Below are positions 37,601 through 49,032 of a stretch of DNA of 64,000 bases, piece by piece. The first letter of the stretch is position 1, and each line of letters opens with the position of its first letter. Position numbers and translations under genes: made by a program. This stretch comes from Pontederia crassipes (taxonomy: Eukaryota; Streptophyta; Magnoliopsida; Commelinales; Pontederiaceae): positions 12,878,501 to 12,942,500 of the forward strand of contig CM060188.1 in NCBI GenBank assembly GCA_030549335.1, given 5' to 3'. The notes under the pieces were generated by a model. It saw only the letters and a list, made by a program, of their open reading frames with translations. It searched no databases and had not been told where the DNA came from.

Positions 37601-38085
37601 ATAATAATATCAGTTCCGTGACTCAATTGTCCAAGGAATTTTCTAAGCACAAGAATTTGGTATTCATTTTATTGCAAAACATATAACCCGAATGTCGATT
37701 CACAAAAGCTTGATACATATACTGTCTAGGGTTAGTTCTCAGCCTTGGATTTGCATTTTGCCCACCGTCTAAGGATAGTTCTCAGCCTTGGATTTGCTTT
37801 TTGCCCAAGATTGTCAGTGTTAACGCATTAACAAGCTCCCTCACAATTATGATCTGTTAGTCATAATTTTTTTAGGAGATCTGTTAGTCATAAATGACTG
37901 CAACAAAGTGGAAGGTCTCAGTGCATATACTGCCATACTCCAGTCTTGTGGAAACTGTCATCATTTTGCTGCTGTTTCCATTTTTTCAGATTGTGAATCC
38001 CCACAACAAAAACATTAGAGATATACCTGGATTGGCACCACCGGCGTCAACTTCAAGGAGGTTGTTGTCTACTAAATCCTTTTAG
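31611..38085 (+). CDS. NPSN13: Novel plant SNARE 13-type Qb-SNARE
   Basis: NPSN proteins are plant-specific Qb-SNAREs of the plasma membrane and cell plate that pair with syntaxins in exocytosis and cytokinesis. Ten exons (31611-31687, 35449-35541, 35744-35837, 35924-35961, 36152-36249, 36584-36663, 36738-36794, 37235-37327, 37423-37497, 37990-38085), all GT-AG, give 266 aa against about 269 for the Arabidopsis protein. The N-terminal helical part has KQLEELTGKMKECKRLIKQF. The SNARE helix (about 140-210) ends KKASQLVKEIGRQVATDKCI. A membrane anchor spans 216-234, and the tail has the family motif IVNPHNKNIRDIPGLAPP. GAGGSEPVEEDN places it closer to NPSN13 than NPSN11. Intron 1 (3.76 kb) hosts a mitochondrial gene fragment. 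Confidence 0.96.
33280..33560 (+). pseudogene. Fragment of mitochondrial nad7 (complex I subunit 7)
   Basis: In intron 1 of the NPSN13-type gene, three frames together read like Nad7: first DVGAS, then GEKLLEFYNRVSGARVH, then (after a 1-base loss) PGGVAQDLPLGLCED, then (after a deletion of a few codons) HIDELEEILIGN, then IGTVIAHQAKDCKFSGVM. Stop codons and frameshifts make it non-functional. Angiosperm nad7 is normally encoded in mitochondrial DNA, so this is a nuclear copy. The host gene is unaffected because the fragment is intronic. Confidence 0.88.
33561..34640. other. Coding-like, unrecognised part of NPSN13 intron 1
   Basis: Less AT-rich than the rest of the intron, with overlapping short open frames on both strands (for example a minus-strand frame at 33983-34234 and a plus-strand frame at 34029-34379). 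I do not recognise any of them. They may be further captured or transposon-derived sequence alongside the nad7 fragment. Confidence 0.35.
37727..37890 (+). repeat. Short tandem duplications in NPSN13 intron 9
   Basis: GTTCTCAGCCTTGGATTTGC occurs twice (about 37736 and 37780), each followed by a TTTTGCCCA block. GATCTGTTAGTCATAA also occurs twice (about 37852 and 37879). Both are local duplications inside the last intron. Confidence 0.8.
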
Positions 38086-40990
38086 GAGTTTCTACTACTA
38101 CATTCGGAAGGAGTACGAGTTGAAGAATGATATACACAATGAGTTCTCATGTATGTTATAACAATTCTGCCCATGTATATCATTTACCTTACTTTACGTT
38201 GTCTCCTTTTTGGTTGTTGCTGCTTTCAAATTCATTTTACATTGAGAAGTTTAATTATGGAATTTGTGTTCTTCTTGTCCCCCTCCCGTCTGTGTATATC
38301 AGATTGTGATTAAACCACGTGTTGTATTCTATGGATGCACAAGTATTCTGAATTCCCTTTATACTTTGACTCGACATTAAATATATTCTTGTTTTTATTA
38401 ATTGCGGGATTAGAGGATGACTGTCTTTAATTGCATATCCAGCGAAGTATATCATATAAATGAAGACAACTTTCATGTTCTCTCTGTTATCTTTTTATCT
38501 TGAAGACATTTGAAGAATTTTTAGTGCAGACTGATACAAAAGCTCCAAGTTCGACTCTGTTATTTCTGTGTATTCAACACTGTTTCCATTTCTTCATTCA
38601 GATAGTCAACTGTGATGATGCATGGCAAATATTTGCATGCTGAATTACTGTAGGAAAATCATCTGGAGGCGGCTGTTCTTGGACAGGAAATCTGGCAAAT
38701 TTTCTACAAGTATTTGTTTTAACGTAACCCTGGCATTGCTGTGCATCATTTCCTCACCAATTTTAGTAAATCTCAGATCGAAATGGGCCTTCAACAACTC
38801 ATTCTCTAAGATGAAGGATTAATTTATTTTCATCATAAATTACGATATATGCTCAATTGAAGATGAAATTATCATCAACAAATTGTAGACTCGAAATGCT
38901 AAAAGCACCTTTCGTTTGTTATTTTGTTCAGCTTTCACTCCAAAAGAGATGTCAGAACCTGTCATTTGTTATTTCGGATTTAATCAGATCGAGTTTATGA
39001 ATTTTCGGATAATCATTTAGACTCGGAGATTGTCTTTATCCATCTTATTATTTTTATGATGGATCCTTATGTGGTTGTTAATTTGTTATTTCTTCTCACA
39101 ACAACAAATGAAATGGAACATTATACTCTACTTGGTACCTAATTAAACACCTTAAGATAAGGATAAAATGGCATCTCACTCACATGCTACATGCATGTGG
39201 TGGGTGATGAAGAGTGCATGTACACGCAACTAACATCTTCTCAATATAAGAAGCTTGTGGTACAATTTACAAATACACAACTTTTTTTTTTAAAAAGGTG
39301 AAGTTTATTGTCCAAACTTTTATAAACGTCTGATTTTTTTCCTTACGAAAATATCATGTGGTAGATTGGTTGCTTTTCACTTGATCATAATCCCTTGAAT
39401 ATTTTTTTTTCACTTTTTTTTGTTAGAAACGATATATATATATATATAGTAATAATGTTAAAAAATTCTCAAGTATCTATTCTTTCTTTTCTTTCATTTT
39501 AACGTGTTTCATGCTTCTTGTTGGCGATTTGTAAATTATGTGGCGTGTGCCGGCATAAAACATTCAAGAAACTGAACTATCGACACAAAATGAAAACCAC
39601 ACATTCTACACACAAACTTTGTCTTGTTTCTCTATTGTTACTGTTTTCTAGTTCCACGTTTTTTTTTTAAATCCTCACTGGTGAAAAAAAAAACATTAAT
39701 ATGGAGTGAAACATGGCAATTCTAAACGAAAATTTCGCTATTTTATTTTTTATTCATATTTCTATTCCGGTAGTTTTTGTGTTTCCTATTTGTTCATGTA
39801 ATCATTTGTAGTAATAATAGATAAAAAAAATCTGCACATTTACTAGCTCCCAATTCATTTATTTACATATTCAATCATTGTCTTTACTATGTGATTCACG
39901 ATTCTCACGGGACTGATTAAAAAATGTATATATTTATTATGAAGAGGAAAAAAATATTATTTAAAAACAATGAAAAGTCATGGGGTACTTTGAAAATAGT
40001 TCTCATGCGTGCTCTGTTTTTCCTATTCTTATCATAATTATATAATTGAAAAATAATATTTAAATTAAATTTGCATGATTTGACCCTGCAATGTATCTCA
40101 AAATTTATGAGAACTAATGAATATATATATAATAAAATGAAAATATTTTCTACCTTATATTATTTTTTATGTTTTTTACTATCAAAATTTTTATTCAATT
40201 GTGATAAATTATTTGAGAGATTTAATCATCAATCGTTGAATGAAAATTTAATTATATAAAAGATAAGGAAAGAGAATACAGAAATAAAAAAAAATATCAC
40301 ATTCAATCATCAACCGTTTTATATATATATATATATATATATTTAATTTTTAAGTTATCAATTTGATACTCGTATAGATTAATTGTCTTTGACGTTCATG
40401 GCCGATGGATTTGGATTGAAAAAAAAATCAACCTTATTTTTCCTAATAAGTGTTTTATATTGGAAATAAATGAGCATGTGATTGTTGGATTACCTTCATC
40501 GTGAGCAAGCTGGTCGACGAGTACGTTGATGTCGATGCCAAAGACCGATTCAACTTATTTTTCCTAATGTTATTAAATGAGACGAATATGACAGCAAAAA
40601 TCGCTAAAAAATGTACATATATCCATCAATTATAATAATGTACCCTTTTTTATATTTATCATTAAATAGATAGATGCAATAATTATCAATACTTCCAATA
40701 AAAAAAGGTAAATTGAATGACTTTGATTTGATGAGCGATTTAGTTGGAATTATCCAGCTCTAAAATTTTCTATTAATAACCAATCAATAAATATCGCATA
40801 CTGATTTCACAATTTTACCCTCTTAAATATTCCCGGGCGGCTACGCATAATGTTTTTTTAAAAAAAAACTGGCCTTATTTATCATAAAACCCTACACTTT
40901 AGTCATACGAGTCCTAATAATGCTACCAATTAAGAAGTCCTAATCCAGGGCTAATTTTGTCACTGCACATTTATCCGGCTGTCCAGCAAT
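38086..40990. other. NPSN13 3' UTR and AT-rich intergenic DNA
   Basis: About 38086-38700 is probably 3' UTR and flank of the NPSN13-type gene. From about 39100 to 40970 the DNA is very AT-rich with short AT microsatellites (about 39433-39448 and 40321-40342). No gene recognised. Confidence 0.45.
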
Positions 40991-42114
40991 TTTGTCTCAC
41001 TCCAGAGTAAATGACAAGTGGCCGTACCGCCACGTGTAGGTGGTGGTCCCCTATTTGGAGGTCCAAATTTTGGTTTGCCGCGCGCTCTTTGGGGCCTAAA
41101 ATCCGAGCCTTAGCTTCGGATTCAGTCACCATTTTGTTTTCTAGGCAGCCAACGTAGTAATAACTCATGTCCATCTCTGCCCAATTTGTTTCATTATTTT
41201 TTTCTGGCAGATCGATCGAGAGACGTAAAGGTGCGATTTTGACGCATTCGATCTGAAGCACCTGCCGTGGCGTCCGGAGCCGTAGGGGGCGCTTCCGCTG
41301 TCGTGGCGGTCGCGTGCCGAGTCTGCCGCCAGTGGGTGGGAGTGCGTCGGGAGGGGACTTGCGAGGAGATCTGTGGACAGGTCGGCGTTTAAGTCTCTCC
41401 GAAGGATTTGGGGTTCCGTTCCGTGTTCTATCTGAAAGATTCCATCTTGGAGGTCATTTCTGCGGCGTAGGCGGTTTCTTCGCTTGTTCTGCCGCCGCCG
41501 CGAGCGAAGATCGGAACGCTAAGCTAAGGATCCTGTTCGTCGTTTGCTCGTCGCTGCGCTCTGTTGGCTTGGAAGGGGGCGAGTTAGGTGCGTCACAAGG
41601 CACACTTCTCGTGTTTTCTTTCTGTTAGAGAAGCGTCGTCTCCTGGGTTTGGTGCCTAACATGTGAAGTTTCTACTTGTTCTTTTTTTTTTCTTGATTTT
41701 TTTCCTTTATCCTCATTTGGTTTCTTCAAAGCAAAATTTGATACTTTTGCAGCATGTATTACGTCTCTAAACAATGTCCAGAAAAATAATGACGAACAAT
41801 ACGTTTCTTTGTTTTGTTCGAATTCACGTGATTTAGATTGAATGCTCAGTCGTTTCTTGTTCGTTTCCCCCATAGTTTTTACCGTGAAAGCTACAGCTTT
41901 GTTTGGGCATTTACTTTTGGGATTCGATGCTGCAGCTCTTAAATGAATGGCTTCCACTGTTGGATGATGGGTCCGGAGACTGGTTGCTGGACAGCTTTGT
42001 GAACTAGAAGAAATAAGTGGATAAAATAGAGTTCTTGGCAAAAGAGGACAATTTTATATTTTGGGATATTATCAGTGTTCAGGATCCTTAATTGTTTGAT
42101 TGGCGGTGTCTGGG
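40991..42114 (+). promoter_or_regulatory. Promoter and long 5' leader region of the NEAP-like gene
   Basis: A CCACGTG G-box sits near 41030. A GC-rich block (41250-41600) with CCGCCGCCGC looks like a first, non-coding exon. AT-rich sequence (41660-42060) follows before the ATG, so a 5' UTR intron is likely but its ends are not proven. The open frame at 41314-41628 has no recognised homology. Confidence 0.4.
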
Positions 42115-44409
42115 ATGGAGAAAGACGAGGCAGCATCATCCTCTTCATCTTCTTCTTGGTCGTCGACGTCCTTACAGTTGGATCCTTTGTTGCGAGATTT
42201 GTCCGAGAAGAAGCTGAGTTTCAAGAAGAATGTTGTTTCCTTGGCGGCTGAGCTGAAAGATGCCCGGAGAAAGTTGGCTATGCAGGAACAGTCTTTTGAG
42301 AGAGAGAGCGACACTCGAAAGGTACAAAAAGAAATAAAAATTGTATCATTATTTGGTTCTACGATCCTCATCTAGGCTCTAGCAAAAGAAGTAAATTCTA
42401 TGTCGGACTGATTTTAACAGGTGTTGGAATCAAAGGCAAGGAGCATGGAGGAAGAGATAAGTAGACTTCAGAAATGCTTGCAAGAGAAGGACGATAAGAT
42501 ACAAGCATCTGCTTGTGATGGTCAACAGGTTTGGATTTTGAATTAGGGTGTTCTCATGCAATTCTCTAGATAAGACTTTACTCTCTTTTTTTGGCTTTTT
42601 ATTGTATGAATTGTAAAAAAAAGGTTTCATGAACTACCATGGCTTCACCTTTACATGCAAAAAAAAATATTTTGAATGCATCCAAGCCGACAACATAGGA
42701 ACATCTGATGATAAATTGTTGGTTGTGTCTCTATTTTGTTTGATAAGACCTTAAGATAATCAAACTAATTTCCTGACCTGATTGATCCAGTGTCCTTTAG
42801 TTGGTGGCACGACTTCTACAAATATTACCTTTATTTTCCACCGTAAGTCTCGGTTTTAGCAAAAAATCTTAAGATGATTACTTGTATATGCAGTATCTGA
42901 AGGAAATGGAGGATTTGAGATCCCAACTCTTGGAAACCCAAGCCACAGCAGAAGCTAGTGCTGAGTCTGCTCGGTCAGCCGAAATTCAACGCATAAGCTT
43001 ACTAAGAGAACTAGAGGAGAGAAACATTTCGCTGGAAGAGCATGATATCCGCGTGAATATGCTAACAGAACAGCTAGACCTCCTGCAGAAGGATCTTCAT
43101 GCTATGGAGCATGCTAGAGAGCTCTCACAACAGCAATTGAGGGATGAGGTCATCAGAATAGAGAAGGAGATAATGCATGCAGTTGAAATAGCTGGAGTAA
43201 ACCAAGATTGTGAGTTGAGGAAGATTTTGGCAGATGTTTCACCAAAGAATTTTGAGAATATCCATATGCTTTTGAAAACTAAGGATGAGGAGATTACCAG
43301 GTTGAGGGATGAGCTCAGGATTTTATCTGTGCACTGGAAAAGTAAAACTGAACATTTTGAATCACAGGTTAGCCTGCTATATGTTTGGTTCAGTTTTTGT
43401 TAGAATATTTATGAGTCAATAATTTGAAGTTAATATTTCTGGTCTATATTGAAACAGCTTGATAAACATCGGAGGGCTGATCAAGAACTGAAGAAGCGAG
43501 TACTGAAGCTTGATTTCTGTCTCCAAGAAACACGGTCTCAGATGCGGAAGTTGCAAAGGGTAATTTATCTTGCAGATGACAGCCATATTCTTTCGTCTGT
43601 TTCTGCCCCCTTTTTTTTTGTTGGTGGGTGGGTTCCTATCTACTCTCCCTGGAAGCACTTTTATGTTCAACCTGATGTTCTTGGATGAATAAATATTATC
43701 CTTAATTTGAGCCTCTTCAAATGACTCTAGAATTTTATGTCATGACATTTTGGTTTATTTTAGTTTGACCTTGGCCTGATATAGAGTTAAGAACATATGA
43801 TCACAAAAAAAGACGTGGTCAAAGTCTTAGATTAGTGAGTTCTGTTCTTAAAAAAAAGAAAATTTCTGAAAAAAGAAAATATGATCACAAAAAAGGACGT
43901 GGTCAATATATTTTCTTTCACCTTTATGAACTTGAAAGAAGAAGATTTTTTTTCTTTATAGTCTTGATGAATAGAAATTTCAAGTGACATCTTCAAACTT
44001 ACTTTTGTACGTTACAAGGAATTAATGTTCTTTTCTCTAAACTAATTATTAATTATAATATAACATATAGAATTGAGAACAGTTGATAATGGCCATATTG
44101 CACATTCATTCAAGCTATGTTTAGTAAATAAAGATATTTTTCCTTTAAGACTGTTATCAATCGCCTGTGACAACTCGACATTTCGTAGGATCTTGTTTCC
44201 TTGTAACTGTGTTGTGGAGCTGATGTTTTTTTCACTTACAGATGGGAGATAAACAAGACAAGACCCTGAAAGAGTTAAGAGATCAACTGGCCATGAGACA
44301 AAACTCCTGCGCCAATTGCAAGGACAAGCATAATTTCTGGGAGAGCTCAGGATTCAAGATTGTTGTTTCCATGTCTATGCTGTTTTTGGTAGTTTTAACA
44401 AAGAGGTAA
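42115..44409 (+). CDS. NEAP: Nuclear envelope-associated protein (NEAP-like), coiled-coil with C-terminal anchor
   Basis: NEAPs are plant-specific coiled-coil proteins of the inner nuclear envelope that interact with SUN proteins and help shape the nucleus and anchor chromatin. Five exons (42115-42321, 42421-42528, 42894-43367, 43458-43559, 44242-44409), every intron in phase 0 with GT-AG ends, give 352 aa. A Ser-rich N-terminus is followed by [11 protein letters not shown] and long heptad-rich coiled coils over most of residues 25-300. Basic clusters HRR and KKR (about 267-277) resemble a bipartite nuclear signal. The C-terminus has [16 protein letters not shown] and a short membrane segment (about 334-349) ending LTKR, the family signature. 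Which of the NEAP paralogues it matches is not resolved. Start chosen at the first in-frame ATG. Confidence 0.92.
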
Positions 44410-44652
44410 ACACCTTCCATGCTGGACTATCTACTGTAAAAAATGAGGTTTAGGGTTCTTACTAGTGGGTCCTCTATATGGATACTAGAACTAGTCTAGC
44501 TGTAAAAGCTCAACAAAGTTTTGGTACAGCAAATGCCTTCTGATTATTAAGTTGCGAAGGCTTTTTTGATTAAATAGTCTCTCACGTAGCAAATTTAATT
44601 AATGCAACAAGTTCTTGAGTTCCCCTCTTGAAGTTGGACACATCTGGATAAT
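44410..44652. other. 3' UTR and flank of the NEAP-like gene
   Basis: Non-coding sequence between the NEAP-like stop codon and the MITE at 44661. Likely 3' UTR. Confidence 0.4.
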
Positions 44653-44660
44653 ATATTGTC

Positions 44661-44804
44661 GGGCAATGCTATATCCTCCTAATTATACTCCTAAAAATCC
44701 TCCTAACATCTCACAATGGCATGAGTTGTAATTTTATCGACTTTTTAGGGTGCTTTGCACATGTGAGTGTTAGGAGGATTTTTAGGAGGATGAAGCATTT
44801 TCCC
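44661..44804. mobile_element. 144-bp MITE with 8-bp target duplication
   Basis: Inverted ends with repeated ATCCTCCTAA / TTAGGAGGAT blocks: the left begins GGGCAATGCT and the right complement begins GGGAAAATGCTTC. The 8-bp direct repeat ATATTGTC lies at 44653-44660 and 44805-44812. An 8-bp duplication suggests hAT-type mobilisation, but the terminal bases are not the usual hAT ones. Confidence 0.8.
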
Positions 44805-44812
44805 ATATTGTC

Positions 44813-45382
44813 TGATCTATTGCCAGTATTCTCAAATACTAGATGATGTCTGAAACATCTGGGTTTCTATGTTCCACCAAATCCTATTCAGTATTTCATG
44901 AACTGCAAGTAAAATTCCGAGCCCTGACTGTGACAATATTAAACTGCTGGAACAGAAAGCGGTGGTTATGGTGTTGAATGGTCAGGTGGATGAACCGTAT
45001 CTTCATGATTGAACAGCTGCTAGTAATGAGATGGACATATCTTTTTTTCGTCTTCTGTTGCGCCATTTCTCTTATACAAACAAGTATGCGTGTTTCAGAA
45101 ACACAGGAATTGGGTACCAAGTACTAACCAGTCATGGTAAAACGGGCAGTTAATAATCTGTTTGCTGAATCATTTCAGCATCTTTAGCTGTAATATCTCT
45201 TGCCAGAAATGAGTAGCCTTGGCATTGATATCATGCAACCATTTTCTCTTCAGTTTCAACATATTTAAGTGCGAGGAGAATTACTGTTTCAAAAATTTTG
45301 GACAGCCAGACTATAACCAAAATGTTTAGATGGTGAAGAGCCTGGAGAATCTCTTTTAGCTCTTGGATGCTAATCAGAACGA
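44813..45382. other. Intergenic DNA
   Basis: No feature recognised; possibly remote 3' flank of the NEAP-like gene. Confidence 0.45.
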
Positions 45383-46240
45383 TAAGGGATCACCGGAATC
45401 GGGTCTCCTGCTGACGTCGTGGGGAAGTTCAAAATAATTTGATTCTGGGTGCCAACAGTTTCAGATGACACAGGAGAAACACCAACTAAATACTTCAAAG
45501 TCCTAAGAATAATTTGCCTCACCCCCACCATTGACTTCCTGTCCTTTTGTATACTTCTGTTTGGACACAGGACAGGGGCGATCCCATTCCGGGCGGGGCA
45601 CACTCCTCTGCCCCCGACGACCGGCCCCAACCCCCGACCCCGCCCCGAATTCCCCGAGGTTCTGCTCTTGGAGATTTGACCTCATCGGCCATCGAGAAGG
45701 AGACATCAGTCGTCGCCCTCCACCAAAATCGAGTACGCTGTCGTTCGTGGAAATGGAAGTGGCTGCGTCTGGCTGGCCATCATCGCGAGCACGGAGCGCC
45801 GCATAGAGGTGGAGGTTGGAGGTTGTGGAGGCTGCGTCCAGTCGGCCGTCGTCGCGAGCGCCACCCTTGTTCTATGTCCGGCCGTCGTGCATCCAGCCAC
45901 GTCGTGAGCACTGCCCCCTCCTCGTTGGGGACGAACGTGGAAGTCCGCCTCGTAGTCATGGAGGTCAAAGCCGTCATCATCCTCTTCTAGCGAGCACTGT
46001 CTCTGCCCTCCTTTGTGTGCGCCGCTGCCACCCTTCTCCGTGTGCACCGCCGTCGCCCTCCTCCAGCAAGCGTCGTACTCATCGACCGAGGCCCCAAGCA
46101 TATCAGTGTTTGATCACCCTTCATGGTGGAAGAAAAAGGATGGGTCGTGGAAGAAGAAGAAAAAGGATCGGCCATGGTTAGGAAAATGGAAGAAGAAGAA
46201 AAAGGATCGGCCGTCGGTAGGGAGAAAAAAATAGATTTCG
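45383..46240. other. GC-rich, gene-like island without recognised product
   Basis: A sharply GC-rich block in AT-rich surroundings with open frames on both strands (for example 45547-45990 plus, 45706-46101 minus). The frames are rich in Arg, Pro and Ser and look compositional. GTCGCGAGCG-type motifs recur, and a purine-rich tandem (GAAGAAGAAGAAAAAGGATC, twice) lies at about 46150-46215. No TIR pair was found, so it could be a captured gene fragment, a decayed transposon or a CpG-rich orphan. Confidence 0.35.
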
Positions 46241-47557
46241 GGTTTGTGTTATATATAGGATAGGATGAATGGTTGAGATTTAATATATTTGATTATCAAA
46301 TTATAATAATATATATATAATTAGTGTGTGAGGTTCAGAATCTGCAGGGCGTAAGAAATTGCCCCAACTCCATTTTCTGAAAGAGGGTTCAGGAGCAATT
46401 TGCCCCGTCCTCGACCCACGAAAAAAAAAACCATTCCTAGGCGAATGCATCGATTATTAAATTAAGGTCTGGTGACCTCATCATCATTCTCAGCAAGCCG
46501 ACAAAGGCAAATTAATAACTTGAGTAACCGAGAAATGTGGAGACGCTGAAAGAAACCAAATGTAATGGGATGAAGCGCCACTGCAAGAACAGTCGTGTAA
46601 CGGTACCGAAAAAATTAGCAAAAAGTTCAAGGCAAATGGATTGAGGGAATCGAACGAGGCTGTTATAAATTTATGCCCACGTCGACCCTTCAATAGAATA
46701 GAGTGAAAGGGTGACTTCTCATATTCAAAGGGTGAGAGCAGAGCGCATGGGCTGAAAGATTCCGTTGATATATTAATTACAAGATTTGTTGATATATCAC
46801 GCTGTCTCATTCCCCTTCTGCAAGTCATTAACGTGAAGGATACGGTGCCAATTCACGTAAGACTGACACCTCCATCTGAAGTGCATTGATTTGTTCAATT
46901 TCCATAACTTGAGCACCGCATGATGCTTCATAAGCATAAAATTTTCTCTTGCTAAAAACATGAAGGAAATTACCCACTGAATAATTATCTCCGTCGTCCT
47001 TAGACGAGTGGATTCCCAATTAAAATATTGTATTGTATATAACAAAGTATTTGTTTCCAAAACGGAGTAACATCTTCTCAATGAGAATGCCCTCTTTTCA
47101 TAATTTTGAGGATAAAATGACAACCTTAGGCTTAGGGGAGAAACAAAAAGGAAAAGCGAACATTATCTTAGAATCTCAATGAATTTTGGTATAAAAATAA
47201 TTAATAATAAAATTTTATTTCCGATTATGCCCCAATCACTCGACCACGAGAAAGGCAACAACCAAAACCCAACGTCACACGATCTTTTTAACCAAGACCA
47301 CACCGCCGCCGCCGGTTGGGTTGGGAAATGGGAATCCTCCTGCCCCTTCAAATTACCCCGGCCACACGCAGATCGCCAACAAGGGGCTGCTAAGTCTTCT
47401 TTTCGTTGGTAGGATGGTTGCATCATGATTTCTATCGTATATTTAATTGTTATAATTGATCGTTATAACTTTATAACTATTATGCTATTTGTGCTCTTAT
47501 TGCTTTTGGTATGATGATGAAGATGATGGCGAATTGGCAGCATGTTTTTTTTTTATC
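46241..47557. other. Intergenic DNA with a small GC-rich patch
   Basis: Mixed-composition DNA. A patch at about 47250-47410 has CCGCCGCCGCC and open frames on both strands but no known protein. A short minus-strand frame at 46828-47019 is also unrecognised. Confidence 0.4.
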
Positions 47558-47562
47558 TTAAG

Positions 47563-47984
47563 GATTAATAATGTTTTGAATCTTATTTCAATTAAAAATT
47601 CATTTGATCTTCATTATATTTTAAAGTAAAAGACGTCCTCACACTGCGAAAGTCTCACTGTCCGATGAGTGAATCTCTAGGAGGATCAAGGGGAATCTCC
47701 CTATGGGGGACGAGGTCAAAATATTATGATGAATTTTATTTTTAATTTGAAATAGATTTATTTTCTCATCATAAGATAGGTGTCTTAATTTAAAAAAATT
47801 AATTCAGAGTCTGTATAAATTTCTATATGTAAAGAAAGTGTCTATATAAATTTCTTAGATATCCAAATAGGAAAAAAAATCTAAATTGCATTCTTCTTTA
47901 TTTTTTCATCTAATGAATTTTGTATCACCTTAAAATTTTCGATTCGCTTTGATGCATAATTTCTATTGTATATAAATCCTAACA
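47563..47984 (+). mobile_element. Diverged third copy of solo LTR family A
   Basis: The left end GATTAATAATGTTTTGAAT matches the family A start, and the interior follows the same order: a GGAGGATC island, a TGTCTTA block, AGAGTCTG, TCTATATAAATTTC, then a right end CTAACA. Flanking 5-mers are TTAAG (47558-47562) and TTAAC (47985-47989), a 4/5 target duplication. It is older and more AT-rich than the copies at 5034 and 22117. Confidence 0.7.
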
Positions 47985-47989
47985 TTAAC

Positions 47990-48175
47990 TTATTTGGTCA
48001 TAAGCTAGTTGTTTTGAGATAAATGATAATGTGATTATTATTATTATTATCATCATCATCATCATCATCGATGTTATCGGTATTTTAATTTGATGCCTTG
48101 AAAGTTGAAACTTCTGCTCAAGATTGTTTCCTTTGAAGAGATTGCAAATGTCATATTTTTTTCATGTGCAAATTA
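47990..48175. other. AT-rich spacer with (ATT)n/(ATC)n microsatellite
   Basis: Trinucleotide runs of ATT and ATC occur near 48035-48070. No gene. Confidence 0.6.
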
Positions 48176-48183
48176 ATATATAA

Positions 48184-49032
48184 GGGATTAATGGGCGTGC
48201 TACGCATTGAAATGAATAGTAATGTGCTACTCACTACGGGATTCGTCTGATCTCAATGGACGATGAATCTTTCAAGGCACGTTTCAAGCGTTGTTCAAGT
48301 CAGACAGTTCAGCAATTTCACTCGAAAATTGCTGATCCATCTCGTACTTCCTCGCAATTGACCAAGGTGCCTGTCGTCCTCGTCTTCCTCTCGCCTCCTT
48401 TGCCCTAGCCGACCAAGGCCGCCGCTGCCAAGGACATCCCTGTCGTAGGCTGCCATCCTCGTCTATGCTTCCTCTCGCCTAAACATCATGAGACAGTGAG
48501 CCGCCACCATCCTCAACGAAACTCATGGTCTGGAACTGTCGACTTCCGACTTCGATCGAAGGCAGAAGGGGGCTTCTTGGGAAAGATCCAGGCACTGGTG
48601 GGGTAATGCTTGCTGCGGCCGAGGTAGCTGGAGTGTTGAACCGCATTGGGGATTTTGATGATGTGCACCTTCAATTGGAGATTGCCGGATAACTGAAGTG
48701 AGTTGGATGGCAGCTTGGAGAGGGCAGTGATGACTTTGGGTTGGTCTTTCCCTTCACAAAGTCTTCCCAGCCATGCATCTTCAACTACCCCCTTCATCGC
48801 ACGAAGTCAGCAAAGAGGCCGGCGTCCGTGATGAAGAAATTCACATTAGGACAGAAGTCATCCATGTGGGAAGAGGAGTTGGATCTTCGGGCCGGAGCTC
48901 TGTGTGGTGCAATCGACGACGACGAACCATAGATCCAATGAAAAAAGGCGTTGAACCGGCCGCTGCGTTGATGTGCTGCATCTAAGGAGCACATTGCTAC
49001 CCATTTCAATGGGTAGCACGCCCATTAATCCC
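48184..49032. mobile_element. Pack-MULE-like element with GC-rich captured core
   Basis: About 45-bp terminal inverted repeats: GGGATTAATGGGCGTGCTAC starts both ends (right end read as complement). Flanks are AATATATAA on the left and AATATTATAA on the right, similar to a degraded 9-bp target duplication. The core is GC-rich and gene-like. On the minus strand an open frame at 48513-48797 reads through about 94 codons and may derive from a captured host gene, whose identity I do not recognise. Confidence 0.7.

Noticed and set aside
41314..41628. Open frame of 104 codons upstream of the NEAP-like gene
   Set aside because: Looks like GC-rich leader sequence with no recognised homology or conserved start.
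42100..42114. Upstream in-frame extension of the NEAP-like protein
   Set aside because: No ATG; the first is at 42115.
45547..46181. New GC-rich protein-coding genes
   Set aside because: The frames overlap on both strands and are compositional, with no recognisable domain, so no gene is called.
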